Source: Peterkaempfera podocarpi
Lineage (GTDB): Bacteria > Actinomycetota > Actinomycetes > Streptomycetales > Streptomycetaceae
Direction: 5' to 3'
NCBI RefSeq assembly: GCF_042466665.1
Contig: NZ_CP162102.1
Span: 5,580,001-5,644,000 of the forward strand
DNA length: 64,000 nucleotides
The notes under the pieces were generated by a model. The model searched no databases. It was not told the DNA's origin and worked only from the letters and a program-made list of their open reading frames with translations. A program made the translations under genes and the position numbers. Every line of letters begins with the position of its first letter. Position 1 is the first letter of the stretch. Positions 63,203-64,000 of the stretch are shown piece after piece.

Positions 63203-64000
63203 ATGACTCAGCACACCGCATCCGACCAGGCCGAACCACCCGCCGCCCGCTATCGCATGGTGGTCGTCAGCGGCCACAGCCATGCCGACACCGCCGCCCT
63301 CGCCGACCAGCGACTGCGCAGCTGGCTGAAGCGCGAGGGCTACGACGAGCCCCCCTCTCTGCTCGCGGGCCTGCCACCCGCCGACCTGCCGTGGCCGGGC
63401 GTCGAGCGCCCGGCGGGGCCGCCCGAGGCCGTCCGGTACCGCCTGGGTGACCGGGCCTCCCTGGATCTCGACGCGGGCCGGCTCCGGCTCGCCCCGCAGC
63501 CCGGCCCCGGTCCGGGGCAGTCCGCCGTGCGGTATGCGCGCCGCCGGGTCCGTGAGCCCGCCCCGCACGGCACCCGGCAGACCACTCTGACCATCGCGAC
63601 CCCGGCCGGCGGCCCCACCTGGGTCCGGCTGGAGGCCGAGCATCTGCCCAGCGGTCCCTCGGTGCGATCCTCCGGCCGGGTCCCGGTCCCCGATCTGGCC
63701 CGCGAACTGCTGCCGCTGCTCGACGCCTCCGACGGCCCGGCAGCCGTCCACGACCACCCGGCGATCATCGGCGCGGGCGATGTGGACCGGCTGATCGACG
63801 AGCTCTGCGACCCGGACCGCCGCCTGCCGATCGTGGTCGCCAGTGTCCCGGCCAATCTCGACCGCGTGTCCTGGCAGACCTCCACCGTGGAGCCCCTGCT
63901 GGCCAACCTCACCGGCCTGGCCGTGCAGTACGTCCTCGACCACGATGCCCGCTCCGCCTTCAACCTGGCTCTGGAGTACCACCCCGTGTACGGCGGGGCC
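63203..64000 (+). CDS. Unknown protein, 3' end cut by window edge
   Basis: The frame opens with ATG at 63203 after a clear GGAGG and is open to the edge, giving at least 266 residues. The N-terminus after 16 residues reads YRMVVVSGHSHADTAALADQ, and later parts include LPIVVASVPANLDRVSW and a segment rich in Leu and Ala. The Ser/Gly/His pattern near the start may bind a nucleotide or act in catalysis, but I do not recognise the family. There is no signal peptide or membrane helix. It is downstream of a strong terminator, so it has its own promoter. Confidence 0.6.
   Translation, partial: MTQHTASDQAEPPAARYRMVVVSGHSHADTAALADQRLRSWLKREGYDEPPSLLAGLPPADLPWPGVERPAGPPEAVRYRLGDRASLDLDAGRLRLAPQPGPGPGQSAVRYARRRVREPAPHGTRQTTLTIATPAGGPTWVRLEAEHLPSGPSVRSSGRVPVPDLARELLPLLDASDGPAAVHDHPAIIGAGDVDRLIDELCDPDRRLPIVVASVPANLDRVSWQTSTVEPLLANLTGLAVQYVLDHDARSAFNLALEYHPVYGGA

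Overview
The window is very GC-rich actinobacterial DNA. Codons end mostly in G or C, GTG and TTG starts are common, genes overlap by ATGA/GTGA/TTGA, and there are many Tat-type exported proteins, a Ser/Thr kinase, DUF2637 and an NRPS cluster. This fits a chromosomal segment of Streptomyces or a close relative (Streptomycetaceae). I see no rRNA, tRNA, CRISPR array, insertion sequence or replication origin.

Layout. (1) 1-3.8 kb: ordinary accessory genes: an amidase-type secreted protein cut by the window edge, a small membrane protein, a PH-like protein, a DMT exporter and a PhyH dioxygenase. (2) 3.7-13.2 kb: genes that look like a conflict or defence island. They are a large STAND-type NTPase fused to a C-terminal aminoglycoside-phosphotransferase-like kinase with a 39-codon ORF behind it, a DUF433/PIN-like toxin-antitoxin pair, and a four-gene translationally coupled operon ending in an EACC1 protein and its caspase-like peptidase. 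(3) 13.4-18.6 kb: a D-2-hydroxyacid dehydrogenase, the proton-translocating transhydrogenase pntAB, and a MarR regulator with a perfect palindrome in front of it. (4) 18.9-20.9 kb: a compact minus-strand operon of a 16-cysteine protein, a Tat-exported protein and a MauE-like redox membrane protein.

(5) 21.4-42.8 kb: a nonribosomal peptide cluster that I cannot match to a known product. The minus-strand arm encodes a C-A-T-C-A-T NRPS (broken by a 1-nt frameshift), a free carrier protein and a free C-domain protein. The divergent plus-strand arm encodes an acyl-adenylating enzyme, a C-T protein and a complete 2-oxoacid-dehydrogenase-like set (E1 alpha, E1 beta, lipoyl E2). Converging on it is a C-A-T-TE NRPS with a Cys-type thioesterase fused to an MFS exporter, and beyond that a dimethylformamidase-like protein. 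Two intergenic regions of the cluster carry copies of a TGGTCTAGACCA-like palindrome, suggesting one shared GntR/HutC-type regulator that is not encoded here. Specificity codes read by eye suggest Gly for A1, an unassigned acidic pocket for A2 and an Asp-like pocket for A3.

(6) 43-51 kb: an aldo/keto reductase, a xylose-type sugar ABC transporter whose ATPase gene is frameshifted at the signature motif, an NCS2 permease, a secreted esterase and a lamin-tail-domain secreted protein. (7) 51-64 kb: an MBL-fold hydrolase, an ADP-ribosylglycohydrolase, a DUF2637 protein, a probably frameshifted small protein, a Ser/Thr kinase with an extracellular FKBP-type domain, a DUF6986 aldolase-like protein with a palindrome upstream, a sortilin/BNR-repeat secreted protein, a YigZ protein, a cupin and an unfinished unknown gene.

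Three apparent indels (about 24.5, 46.0 and 55.5 kb) may be assembly errors or true lesions; raw reads would decide. Families were assigned by reading motifs, not by database search.
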